A stretch of 64,000 nucleotides of DNA from G965222535 sp965222535. GTDB taxonomy: Bacteria > Pseudomonadota > Gammaproteobacteria > HK1. A program made the position numbers and the translations under genes. Positions within the stretch are counted from its first letter, which is position 1. Every line of letters begins with the position of its first letter. The stretch spans positions 62,001 to 126,000 of the forward strand of contig OZ244957.1 of NCBI GenBank assembly GCA_965222535.1. Reading direction: 5' to 3'. Shown here in pieces: positions 8,759 to 16,792 of this stretch. The notes under the pieces were generated by a model, which saw nothing but the letters and a program-made list of their open reading frames with translations, was not told where the DNA came from and did not search any database.

Positions 8759-9195
8759 TTCATCAGCGCTGCAATAATTACCAGCGCTAATATTCCTCCA
8801 AAAATATAATAGGGAGTCCAATTCTTTTCACCTGTTTGGCTTTTTGATAGTTTACCGCTTTCAGCTTCCGGTGTATTGCCCATTATTACTTCAGTACGTC
8901 CGATTCCTGTGTCTTGTACGTGTGTGACAGTGATAGCATTACCGTCTCCAGAAACTCCTCGTGTAACTTCTGAAAGATCATCAAGGATTTTCTTCAAAAC
9001 AGCAGCCTCAACATGGAGTTCTTGTGCTTTTTTACTAATATCCATCATACCATTTGTATACTCTAGCCACAGAGCATTCTTTTCGTTTTCAGAAAGACAA
9101 GTTAGATCAAGAGTAGAAATCGGATCTAAGTTTATTTGAGTTGGAATGTTGTTGTTTGTTCTAGCAATGCTTTTATTTTGATCATTTGAGCTCAT
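8755..9195 (-). CDS. Unknown tail-anchored protein of the SNase-like operon
   Basis: 146 residues. A helical middle (WLEYTNGMMDISKKAQELHV, then a probable coiled coil to about residue 75) is followed by a strand-rich segment with TVTHVQDTGIGRTEVIMGN, a polar linker, and one C-terminal membrane helix (YYIFGGILALVIIAALM) ending in Lys. The body should face the cytoplasm. Its start overlaps the stop of the nuclease-like gene (ATGA at 9192-9195) and its stop overlaps the next start. I do not recognise the family. Confidence 0.75.
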   Translation of the reverse strand: MSSNDQNKSIARTNNNIPTQINLDPISTLDLTCLSENEKNALWLEYTNGMMDISKKAQELHVEAAVLKKILDDLSEVTRGVSGDGNAITVTHVQDTGIGRTEVIMGNTPEAESGKLSKSQTGEKNWTPYYIFGGILALVIIAALMK

Positions 9196-9785
9196 AACTT
9201 GTTACCTTTGTTGAATTTGCGCCACTCGGATGGAATAGAAAAATCTTTTGCCCACATTCCTAGTTTATTTGATTTGGCAAACTCCTCATCAGATACATAT
9301 ACTGATGAATACTTCCTATAAGCAAGAGCCCATCCATGCTTTACCATTAATTCACTTATATCCTCTCCATCTGCGGTACACACACTAATATATCGCCCCC
9401 ATTTATCTTTGTTTTTTTTATCACATTCAACGTTTGCACCTGAAATGATAAATTCCAAATGTTTTTTAGATGCGCCACCACAATCATAAAGTACATTATT
9501 CTTTTTACAGGGTTGGTTTCTTTCTGGTGCATCAATACCAAATAACCTAAATTTATTTGCACCAATTTCTATCGTATCTCCATCTACTACTTTTACTATT
9601 TTAGTAGAGTGGTCAATTGATGCAGTCGTTCTACTTTCCTCTTTATTGAGGATAACAATAATAACCGCTAATGCAATGCCAGAAAATACACTAAGTCCAA
9701 GTATAGAATTTTTTGGTATCTGTAATTTCAGATTTATTTTTCTCTTAGCATGTATCATGTCTCTATTTTTTAGTTCTATACTCAT
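9192..9785 (-). CDS. Membrane-anchored Staphylococcal-nuclease-like (thermonuclease family) protein
   Basis: 197 residues. Residues 28-47 form an N-terminal membrane helix, so the nuclease domain (about 62-190) probably lies in the periplasm. SNase features: VVDGDTIEIG, FRLFGIDAPE with R80, KDKWGRY with R131, and ELMVKHGWALAYRKYS. The site where active relatives carry the catalytic Glu (CGxEA) reads CGGAS here, so activity may be weak or lost; this rests on an alignment by eye. The ATG at 9785 falls inside the RepB terminal repeat; the next in-frame ATG is ten codons on. First gene of a coupled four-gene operon with low GC. Confidence 0.85.
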   Translation of the reverse strand: MSIELKNRDMIHAKRKINLKLQIPKNSILGLSVFSGIALAVIIVILNKEESRTTASIDHSTKIVKVVDGDTIEIGANKFRLFGIDAPERNQPCKKNNVLYDCGGASKKHLEFIISGANVECDKKNKDKWGRYISVCTADGEDISELMVKHGWALAYRKYSSVYVSDEEFAKSNKLGMWAKDFSIPSEWRKFNKGNKL

Positions 9786-10198
9786 GCTACTTGAAGATGC
9801 AGGAAGGAGCTATTCCTATTGATGCTCTCGTTCCCAGAGCCTCGCCCGCGATCATTCCAGAGCCGTTTACTATCGCCCTCGGCCATGCACGGCGCTAAGT
9901 CGAAAGCGAAGGCTGTACTGGGGTTAGGGGTTTGGGGGAAGGGAGTACCGCGTTTAGGTGCGTTAAACACGCCTTCACCCTTCCCCCAATATAAACGTCT
10001 TTTCTGCAAAATTCTCCGCAACTGCCAAGCGCAAGCTTGTGCAGTTGCGGATTAAAATATTAAATATCCCAGAGACACCGCCCGAAGCCCTTTTTCAGAA
10101 CGTTTATCGAACCCAATTTGTAGGCATTAATTCAGGGAGCCGGTCATAAAGGGGATAGGGGTTCGTCCTCCCCTGTATCTTCAAGTAGCAGGAGGATA
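9777..10198. mobile_element. RepB MITE-like element, copy 1
   Basis: About 420 bases bounded by TATACTCATGCTACTTGAAG at the left and its inverted counterpart CTTCAAGTAGCAGGAGGATA at the right. Inside are the G-rich GGTTTGGGGGAAGGGAG block, its inverse CCCTTCCCCCAATATAAACG, and a hairpin at 10016-10050 with a perfect 10-bp stem (CCGCAACTGC). No transposase is encoded. The left end contains the start codon used by the SNase-like gene; the right end lies six bases from the stop of the liv-type permease. Confidence 0.75.
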
Positions 10199-10204
10199 AT
10201 ACGA

Positions 10205-11413
10205 TCAGACGCGCTCAATGATCTTCTCGCCGAACAACCCTTGCGGCTTGAACATCAGGAACAATACCCCCAGCATATATGGACTCCAGCTTTCAGTACC
10301 ACCGCCGAGGTACGGTATCCCAATATAGAACTCAAACAACTTTTCGGTAGTGCCAACAATCAGGCCCCCGATAATCGCCCCGAGAATCGAGGTGAAACCA
10401 CCGATGATGATCACCGGCAACGCCTTAAAAGCTAACAATGCGATCGAGAACTGCACCCCCAGCTTAGAGCCCCATGCTAATCCAGCGAACACCGCGATGA
10501 TACCAGACACCGACCACACCACAACCCAGATGCTCTGCAGCGGAATGCCAACCGACAGCGCCGCTTGGTGATCGTCGGCAGCGGCACGCAGTCCACGACC
10601 GATACGCGTTTTGTTGAAGAACACCGCCAAGATAGCCACCATAGCAGCGGCCACGGCGGTGACGAAAATATCCAACTCGCTGATAAACAACCCCAACTCC
10701 TGCAGGGCTGGGATTGGGAAATCCTCGACTCCAAGATCCAGCGCATGCACCTCCGCGTCCCAGACCCCTTGGGCGATCCCCTCAATAATGAAATTCAGCC
10801 CAATCGCCGCCATGAACATGATGATCGGCTCTTGGTTGACCATTGGCCGCAATACCGCACGTTCGATCGCGATAGCAAGGCAGATCATGATCACTAAGGT
10901 AATCGTCAAAGCGCGCCAGAAAACCGCGCCATCAAGGAATAAGCTGGCGATTGCGAGGCCCGCCAAGATGGCCGCCGCCCACAGCGGTGCCCGCACGCCA
11001 ACGGTCAGCATCAGGAAGATCATCTGCGTTACGAATACCGCCCGCCACATGTTCTGCCCCCCGTCAAAAAACAACGCCAGCACCAATACCAACAGCGCAA
11101 ACGCAGCCCAGATAAAGCGACTGAAGCGACGCTCAGTGTTCAGTAGCGGGGTCATCTTGCTCAGCACTAGGACAAGCACCGCTAGCAGTGCAAACAGGAT
11201 CGCAAGCGAAGCCGTCCAATCCCAGAAATCGCCGCCAAGCTCAGTCAGCAGCACGAAGGTCAGCGCGCCGAACAGCACCATCGCGCCCTGGGCGAAATTA
11301 AAAATCTCCGAAGCTTTGAAGATCAGCACCAGTCCCAGAGCGACCAGCGAGTACATGATGCCGCTCAACAAGCCAGCGATCAAAACTTCAATAAAAAACA
11401 GGAATTCTTCCAT
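10205..11413 (-). CDS. LivH-type branched-chain amino acid/amide ABC transporter permease, enlarged
   Basis: Inner-membrane permease of 402 residues. The N-terminal pattern SGIMYSLVALGLVLIFKASE then FNFAQGAMVLFGAL and the later IGRGLRAAADDHQAALSVGI coupling-helix region are those of LivH. Standard LivH has about 290-310 residues; here roughly residues 65-170 form an additional block of hydrophobic helices between the first and second parts. It lies downstream of a liv-type ATPase and an acyl-CoA synthetase. In such loci LivM, a binding protein and LivF usually follow, but here the gene ends next to a RepB element. Substrate unknown. Confidence 0.85.
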   Translation of the reverse strand: MEEFLFFIEVLIAGLLSGIMYSLVALGLVLIFKASEIFNFAQGAMVLFGALTFVLLTELGGDFWDWTASLAILFALLAVLVLVLSKMTPLLNTERRFSRFIWAAFALLVLVLALFFDGGQNMWRAVFVTQMIFLMLTVGVRAPLWAAAILAGLAIASLFLDGAVFWRALTITLVIMICLAIAIERAVLRPMVNQEPIIMFMAAIGLNFIIEGIAQGVWDAEVHALDLGVEDFPIPALQELGLFISELDIFVTAVAAAMVAILAVFFNKTRIGRGLRAAADDHQAALSVGIPLQSIWVVVWSVSGIIAVFAGLAWGSKLGVQFSIALLAFKALPVIIIGGFTSILGAIIGGLIVGTTEKLFEFYIGIPYLGGGTESWSPYMLGVLFLMFKPQGLFGEKIIERV

Positions 11414-11575
11414 CTGGCAACCTCAAAAAGGCCATCGATGACTGAAGTTCAGTAGCAGGCGCTGAACCCAACGCAACGAATAAGCACTGAATTTATAACC
11501 TCTTTCCCGAACAAAATACGCATCAAGCGCATCTCGGGAAGCTGCGCAAGGCGAGTTTTTCGGGGGCGTTGGCGC

Positions 11576-12748
11576 TCAGCTTTCCCCCAGATAGGCTCGG
11601 ATCACAATTGGATCGGTACGGATTTCATCCGGCGTGCCTTCAGATATTTTGATACCGTGATCGAGCACCATTATATGGTCGGATATATCCATCACTACCC
11701 CCATATCGTGCTCTATCAGCAGCACAGTAGTGCCAAATTCATCGTTAACATCAAGGATAAAGCGCGCCATGTCTTCTTTTTCCTCAACGTTCATCCCGGC
11801 CATCGGTTCATCAAACAACAGGATTTTGGGTTCCATCGCCAGCGCACGCCCCAAGTCAACGCGCTTTTGCAGACCGTAAGGCAGCCGCCCTACCGGGGTG
11901 CGGCGAATATTCTGGATATGGAGAAAATCAATAATATGCTCAACAAATTCCCGATGGCGCATCTCCTGCTTATGCGCTGGCCCTAAGTAAAGCGCATCCA
12001 TGAACACATTGTGTTTCATTTTAATGAGACGCCCGGTCATGATATTGTCCAGCGTACTCATGCCTTGGAATAACGCAATATTCTGAAACGTGCGGGCGAA
12101 TCCTAAGCGTGCGACTTCGTGGGTTTTAAGATCGCTGCGATCGCTGTCTTCGAAAATGATTCTGCCCGAGTTCGGTCGGTAGAAACCGCTCAGCACATTC
12201 AACATTGATGTTTTTCCGGCGCCGTTGGGACCGATGATCGAGAAAATTTCGCTCTTGAGTACCGAGAAGCTAACGTTGTTCAGTGCCACCAGCCCACCAA
12301 AGCGCAGCACTATATTATTCAGCTGCAAGAACGACTGATGAACAACCGAGCGGCAGTCAGTACCATAGCGCTTGCGCATCTCGGCGATCGCAAACAAGGC
12401 TGACTCACGGTTGTTGTATAAGCGCGAGCGAAACTGATCCGCCTGCGCGCGCTTACGGATCATCTCTACCACCTCGGACTGCGGGGCTATCCTGACGGTA
12501 CCAAGGCTGTAAGCAATGTTGGAGCGCTTGCCGCGCTCGGCATAGCAGTCCCAGATATCAGGCGCGATCCGACAATCGCCATAGTCAACCAGAAAATACC
12601 AACGCCGATCGTGCTGCTCAAGGTAGTGGTCCATGCGATCATAAAATCGATTGACCGCAAGTTCGGTATCGAATACCAAACCATTTAGATCGATCTCAAG
12701 CGTATCGAGTTCAGGGCGAAAATTGAATTGATCGGTGCGCACTATCAA
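11576..12748 (-). CDS. LivG-type ABC transporter ATPase with an extra N-terminal domain
   Basis: 390 residues. Residues 140-390 are a LivG-type ATPase: Walker A GPNGAGKT at 173-180, a divergent signature LPYGLQKRVDLGR, Walker B ILLFDEPMAGM and the H-loop LIEHDMG. Residues 1-135 are an additional domain with alternating strands and helices (LDTLEIDLNGLVF, RRWYFLVDYGDCRI, GKRSNIAYSLGTVR) that resembles a small STAS-like fold; this is a guess. LivG proteins normally have about 255 residues. The locus with an acyl-CoA synthetase upstream suggests uptake coupled to CoA activation of a carboxylic acid, an inference from context. Confidence 0.85.
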   Translation of the reverse strand: MIVRTDQFNFRPELDTLEIDLNGLVFDTELAVNRFYDRMDHYLEQHDRRWYFLVDYGDCRIAPDIWDCYAERGKRSNIAYSLGTVRIAPQSEVVEMIRKRAQADQFRSRLYNNRESALFAIAEMRKRYGTDCRSVVHQSFLQLNNIVLRFGGLVALNNVSFSVLKSEIFSIIGPNGAGKTSMLNVLSGFYRPNSGRIIFEDSDRSDLKTHEVARLGFARTFQNIALFQGMSTLDNIMTGRLIKMKHNVFMDALYLGPAHKQEMRHREFVEHIIDFLHIQNIRRTPVGRLPYGLQKRVDLGRALAMEPKILLFDEPMAGMNVEEKEDMARFILDVNDEFGTTVLLIEHDMGVVMDISDHIMVLDHGIKISEGTPDEIRTDPIVIRAYLGES

Positions 12749-12772
12749 ACAAACCTGTTAGCATGAACTGAA

Positions 12773-13295
12773 GGGAACTTCGAAAAGCCTTGAACGGGAT
12801 AGGGGTTGGGGGGAAGGGACATCATTACCTGTAACGTAAGCCATTGATTTATACTCATGCTACTTGAAGGTGCAGGAAAGGGCTATTCTTCATGCTCTCA
12901 TTCCAAAGCACTGCCCGAAGTCATTCCAGAGCATCCAACGGGGCAGTAACAGTAGGCGTCAATAAGATCTGCGGTCCTGCTGGGGATAGGGGGTTGGGGA
13001 GAAGGGGGGGTACCGTGGACTTACTGGAGTCGATCGAATAGTTCCCCCTTTCCCCAATATAAAACATCTTTTGGCCACCCCCTGAAAGCTAAGCGCCGCT
13101 TGTTTTTTCAGGATTAAATAACGCTTCAGATTCCAGAGCACCGCCCGAAGCCCATTCCAGAGCGTCAAACGAAGCCAGTCTCCCAGAAGGAGAGGAGAGA
13201 GGCCCACGCGAAGCATGGGAGCGTGCGCAATCAAGCATCTTGATTGATTAATGGTATATAACCCTTCCCCCAATAGCCATCCGTTGCGTGTGCCC
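12773..13295. repeat. RepA copy split by a RepB insertion
   Basis: The left RepA half (12773-12849) runs from GGGAACTTCGAAAAGCCTTG to the core GTAACGTAAGCCATTGATTT; the right half (13259-13295) resumes with AACCCTTCCCCCAATAGCC. In intact RepA copies these two parts are continuous (TTGATTTATAACCCTTCCCC). Here a RepB element interrupts them at the TATA. Removing RepB rebuilds a standard RepA, which is strong evidence for insertion. Confidence 0.8.
12850..13258. mobile_element. RepB MITE-like element, copy 2, nested inside RepA
   Basis: Left end TATACTCATGCTACTTGAAG; right end GCATCTTGATTGATTAATGG followed by TATA, an alternative version of the terminal repeat that also occurs at 29543. The interior has the G-rich block, CCCTTTCCCCAATATAAAAC and a hairpin near 13081-13112 (CCTGAAA/TTTCAGG). 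The host RepA has TA at both junctions, consistent with TA target duplication as made by mariner/IS630-type transposases. No coding capacity. Confidence 0.75.
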
Positions 13296-13345
13296 GTGCA
13301 AAAAACTAGGCCTAGCAGCGTGCACAGGGATCCCGACTGGGTAAC

Positions 13346-15298
13346 TCAGGGTGTCTGTAAAGCAACATCTTCGATCTTCAGGTTCCCGCTGATAGTTCCG
13401 CGCCGGCCATTATCAAACATCACCTCGGTTTCAATCTGACAATCGCTGCGACCAGAAAATAGCGCCTTAACCAAAGGGGCATAGCGCTCGTTGATGATAC
13501 GGCGGCGTACCTTATGGGTACGCGTCAGCTCGCCATCATCGGCGTCCAGTTCCTTATGCAGGATAATAAAACGGCGAATCTGAGAGGCCGCCAATTTTGC
13601 ATCGGCGGCTAGGTCAGCGTTGACGCGGATAACGCAATCATGCACTAGGCGGCGCACCTGCGGATCGGCGGCCAACTCTTGGTAGCTTGAGAACATCAGA
13701 TCGTTGCGCTCAGCCCAGTTGGCGACTGCGTCGAGGTCGATATTGATCAGCGCCGTCACATAATCGCGTTGATCACCAAACGCTACCGCTTCTTTCAGGT
13801 AAGAGAAAAAACGCAGCTTATTCTCCAAGTACTTGGGAGCAAACAACGTACCATCGTTAAGTTTGCCGACATCAGCGGCGCGATCGATGATGCGCAAATG
13901 ACCGCGATCAAAAAAACCGGCATCCCCAGTGCGCACCCAGCCATCTTCGGTTTTCGTTTTACGCGTTGCCTCTGCGTTGTTGTAGTAGCACTTAAAGTCG
14001 CCAGGACCGCGATACAGTACCTCACCGCTGTCACTAACCTGCACCTCCACTCCAGGTGCGGGGACGCCGGTGGTATTCGAACGCACATCATCATCGGCCT
14101 GCATCGTGACAAACACCGATGCCTCAGTCTGCCCATAGAGCTGCTTGATGTTGATCCCTAAGGAACGATAAAACTCAAAAATCTCAGACCCTATCGCTTC
14201 ACCGGCGGTATAGGCGACACGGATACGGCTCAAGCCGAGCGTGTCTTTCAGCGGGCGGTAGATCAGGAAGTCGCCCAAGGCATACAGCAGGCGCATTCTG
14301 CTGCCCACCCGCCGGCCCTCCATGATATCGATCCCAACCTCTCTGGCGATAGCGATGCAGTAATGAAACAACCGCTGTTTCCAAACCTGCGCATTCTCCA
14401 TGCGGATCATCACCGAGGTGCGCAGATCCTCAAAAATGCGCGGCGGGGCAAAGAAATACGTTGGGCCGATTTCCTTTAAGTCGGACAGCAAGGTATCTTT
14501 ACTTTCCGGGCAGCAAACGCAAAAGCCACACACAAAGGCCTGCCCATAAGAAAAGATATGATCACCAACCCAGGCCATCGGCAGATAGGCCATCACTTGC
14601 TCTTTGGCGGTGAAATTATCAAATTTAGCCGAGTTGCGCGCAGTGACGATAATATTGCGGTGCGTCAACACCACGCCTTTAGGGCTGCCGGTGGTGCCGG
14701 AGGTGTACAGGACCACCGCATCGTCACCGCCCTTAGTCTGCTCCACTTGGGCCGCATAAAAATCCGGCTCGTGCGTAGCGCGCTCTCGTCCATGCCGCCT
14801 TACTTCTGCGTAATCGTGCAGCGATGACTGCTGGTAGTGCCTCAGCCCGCGCGGATCACAATAGATAATGACTTCCGGCAGCGACAACTGTTCAGCTATT
14901 TCCAGCAGTTTATCGACTTGCTCCTGATCTTCGACGATTGCAAAACGTGTCTGTGCATGTTTGATGATGAACTGCAATTCCTGAGCTACCGAATCCTGAT
15001 ACAGTGGGACAGGTGTCCCGCCCAGTGACTGGGCAGCGCACATGGCAGCGTATAATGGAGGGCGGTTATCGCCGATGATGGCCAGCTTGTCGTGGCACCT
15101 GAAACCCAACTCAGCAAGCCCGTAAGCAATCAACCGCGTTTCTTGGGCGTATTCTGCCCAGGTCCAGCTTACCCATATACCAAGGTGCTTCTCACGTATC
15201 GCGTGTTGCTTAGCGAAGCGCCTAGCATTCACAAGCAGCAGCTTCGGCATGGTATCAGTATCCGCGAGATAGGTCTTCTTGTCAGCGGGTGTTGCCAT
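13346..15298 (-). CDS. Long-chain-fatty-acid--CoA ligase-like AMP-binding protein
   Basis: 650-residue acyl-adenylate-forming enzyme. The AMP/phosphate-binding motif YTSGTTGSPKGVV lies near residue 198, followed by LPMAWVGDHIFSYG, YGQTEASVF and the hinge GWVRTGDAGFFDRG (about residue 465). It should activate a fatty or aromatic acid to its CoA thioester through an acyl-AMP. The long form and the link to a liv-type permease and ATPase match loci that import and activate a carboxylic acid; the substrate is not readable. The ATG at 15298 has GAGAG five bases upstream. A repeat tract separates it from the ATPase gene downstream. Confidence 0.88.
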   Translation of the reverse strand: MATPADKKTYLADTDTMPKLLLVNARRFAKQHAIREKHLGIWVSWTWAEYAQETRLIAYGLAELGFRCHDKLAIIGDNRPPLYAAMCAAQSLGGTPVPLYQDSVAQELQFIIKHAQTRFAIVEDQEQVDKLLEIAEQLSLPEVIIYCDPRGLRHYQQSSLHDYAEVRRHGRERATHEPDFYAAQVEQTKGGDDAVVLYTSGTTGSPKGVVLTHRNIIVTARNSAKFDNFTAKEQVMAYLPMAWVGDHIFSYGQAFVCGFCVCCPESKDTLLSDLKEIGPTYFFAPPRIFEDLRTSVMIRMENAQVWKQRLFHYCIAIAREVGIDIMEGRRVGSRMRLLYALGDFLIYRPLKDTLGLSRIRVAYTAGEAIGSEIFEFYRSLGINIKQLYGQTEASVFVTMQADDDVRSNTTGVPAPGVEVQVSDSGEVLYRGPGDFKCYYNNAEATRKTKTEDGWVRTGDAGFFDRGHLRIIDRAADVGKLNDGTLFAPKYLENKLRFFSYLKEAVAFGDQRDYVTALINIDLDAVANWAERNDLMFSSYQELAADPQVRRLVHDCVIRVNADLAADAKLAASQIRRFIILHKELDADDGELTRTHKVRRRIINERYAPLVKALFSGRSDCQIETEVMFDNGRRGTISGNLKIEDVALQTP

Positions 15299-15304
15299 AT
15301 TCTC

Positions 15305-15429
15305 TCGGGCACCTCAAAAAACCTTGAATGGGATGGGGGTTGGGGGAAAGGAGCATCAACACCTGTAACGTAAGTCGTTGATTTATAATCATTCCTCCAA
15401 TAGACAAGCCCCGCAGGGCACCTCGAAAC
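15305..15429. repeat. RepA copy
   Basis: Runs from GGGCACCTCAAAAAACCTTG through GGGGGTTGGGGGAAAGG and the core GTAACGTAAGTCGTTGATTT to CCTCCAATAGACAAGCCCCG and GGGCACCTCGAAA. The terminal hairpin arm is incomplete. Lies directly upstream of the acyl-CoA ligase start. The next 130 bases to 15561 hold variant repeat debris, no gene. Confidence 0.75.
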
Positions 15430-15561
15430 ATGTACGTAGCGGCAGACCCACGGTATAGTAAAATAAACCCCTTCCCCTCGCAAGTTGAGCCCGGTCTAAT
15501 ACAAAACAAAATGATACCCCCATAACGTGATTTCTGTTCATGATCAGCGGATGAATACCCT

Positions 15562-15702
15562 CGGGAACTTCGAAACCCCTCAACGGGATGAGGGGTTGGG
15601 GGAAGGGACATGCTCACCTGTAACGTAAGCTATTGATTTATAACCCTTCCCCCAATAGACGGTACCTCGAAAAGCGAGCGAAGCTGGTTTTTCGAAGTGC
15701 CC
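15562..15702. repeat. RepA copy with terminal hairpin
   Basis: Starts with TCGGGAACTTCGAAACCCCT, has the full core GTAACGTAAGCTATTGATTT and CCCTTCCCCCAATAGACGGT, and closes with a hairpin arm GGTACCTCGAAAAGCGAGCG pairing with TTTTTCGAAGTGCCC. It sits between the divergently oriented ligase and SDR genes, about 70 bases upstream of the SDR. Confidence 0.8.
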
Positions 15703-15769
15703 CCATGAATAACCCTACTATAAACACATTGGCTCAGCTGCATGGCCTTGTAACTGAAGGAACCCGACA

Positions 15770-16501
15770 ATGCCTTATCTATTGATCATTGGCGCGAAGA
15801 GCGATATCGCCAAAGCAGTCGCCATAAAATACGCAAAACACGGCTATGACCTGTACCTAGCCGCCAGAAACTCAGCTGAGCTGCAACAATTCGCTAATGA
15901 CATCACAATCAGAATGCAACGGCGTATCACAATAACCGAGTTTGATATCCTCGACTATGAGAACCACCAGTCCTTTTACGATCAATTTGAGGAGAAACCG
16001 CTGGGCGTTATATCGGTGGTCGGCTATCTTGGCGATCAACGCCGCGCACAAACAGATTTCTGTGAAACGCAGCGCATCATCGACACAAACTATACCGCTA
16101 TTGTTTGTCTGCTGAACATCATCGCCAATGACTTAGAACAAAGAAGAAGCGGTTTTATCGTTGCGATCAGCTCCGTCGCCGGTGATAGAGGGCGCAAGCG
16201 TAACTGCACTTATGGCTCCGCCAAGGCAGCGCTCAGCACTTACCTTTCGGGGCTAAGAAACAGGCTCCATGAGGCCAAGGTACAGGTACTAACAGTCAAA
16301 CCGGGGTTTGTCGCCACAAAGATGACGCAAGGCATGGATCTGCCGAAGCAACTGACCGCGCAACCCGAGCAGGTGGCGGAAGATATTTATAAGGCCCAGC
16401 AGAAGGGGAAAAGCGTGATCTACACGCAGTGGATTTGGCGATACATCATGCTGATCATCAAGATCATTCCAGAGCGGCTGTTTAAGCGAATGAGTATATG
16501 A
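15770..16501 (+). CDS. Short-chain dehydrogenase/reductase (SDR) family oxidoreductase
   Basis: 243-residue Rossmann protein. The nucleotide-binding turn is GAKSDIAKA (residues 8-16), a variant of the glycine-rich loop, with AARN at the end of strand 2 suggesting NADP. Catalytic residues are S135 (or S134), Y148 and K152 in YGSAK. The C-terminal 25 residues (IWRYIMLIIKIIPERLFKRM) are hydrophobic then basic and may lie on the membrane. It resembles SDRs near the DprE2/YbbO type, but the substrate is unknown. It stands alone, flanked on both sides by RepA copies. Confidence 0.85.
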   Translation: MPYLLIIGAKSDIAKAVAIKYAKHGYDLYLAARNSAELQQFANDITIRMQRRITITEFDILDYENHQSFYDQFEEKPLGVISVVGYLGDQRRAQTDFCETQRIIDTNYTAIVCLLNIIANDLEQRRSGFIVAISSVAGDRGRKRNCTYGSAKAALSTYLSGLRNRLHEAKVQVLTVKPGFVATKMTQGMDLPKQLTAQPEQVAEDIYKAQQKGKSVIYTQWIWRYIMLIIKIIPERLFKRMSI

Positions 16502-16519
16502 CGCTCACGCAATACATTT

Positions 16520-16592
16520 AGGTAGCTCGGAAAACCTCAATGGGGTGGGGGGGGGAAAGGGGCACCCTTACCTGTAGCGTCAGCCGTTGATT
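16520..16592. repeat. RepA left half, interrupted by RepB
   Basis: AGGTAGCTCGGAAAACCTC, the G-rich block and the core CCTGTAGCGTCAGCCGTTGA are present, and the repeat then switches to RepB at TTTATA, the same internal position as in the copy at 12.8 kb. After RepB only a GGGCACCTTGAA remnant of the right end remains (16751-16762). Confidence 0.7.
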
Positions 16593-16751
16593 TATACCGG
16601 TGTTACTTGAAGATGCAGGAAAGGGCTATTGTCATGCTCTCATCCCAGAGCCTCGCCCGAAGCCCTTTTCCAGAGCGTCAAATGCAGCGCGACTCAACGA
16701 GGTGCACAAAACGGTCTCCCTCACCCATTGAGCATCTTCAAGTAACATGAG
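16593..16751. mobile_element. Short RepB MITE-like element, copy 3
   Basis: About 160 bases: TATACCGGTGTTACTTGAAG at the left, and AGCATCTTCAAGTAACATGA at the right as an inverted repeat. It lacks the G-rich block, its inverse and the internal hairpin, so it shows the minimal form or an internal deletion. It lies between the SDR and the livM end, where it could also separate converging transcripts. Confidence 0.75.
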
Positions 16752-16792
16752 GGCACCTTGAATGCCACTAACCCCGCTCTCGAAGCGCGCTT

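Noticed and set aside
10611..11441. 276-codon plus-strand frame opposite the permease gene
   Set aside because: Ser/Thr/Ala-rich shadow of a membrane-protein gene; the minus strand has clear LivH motifs.
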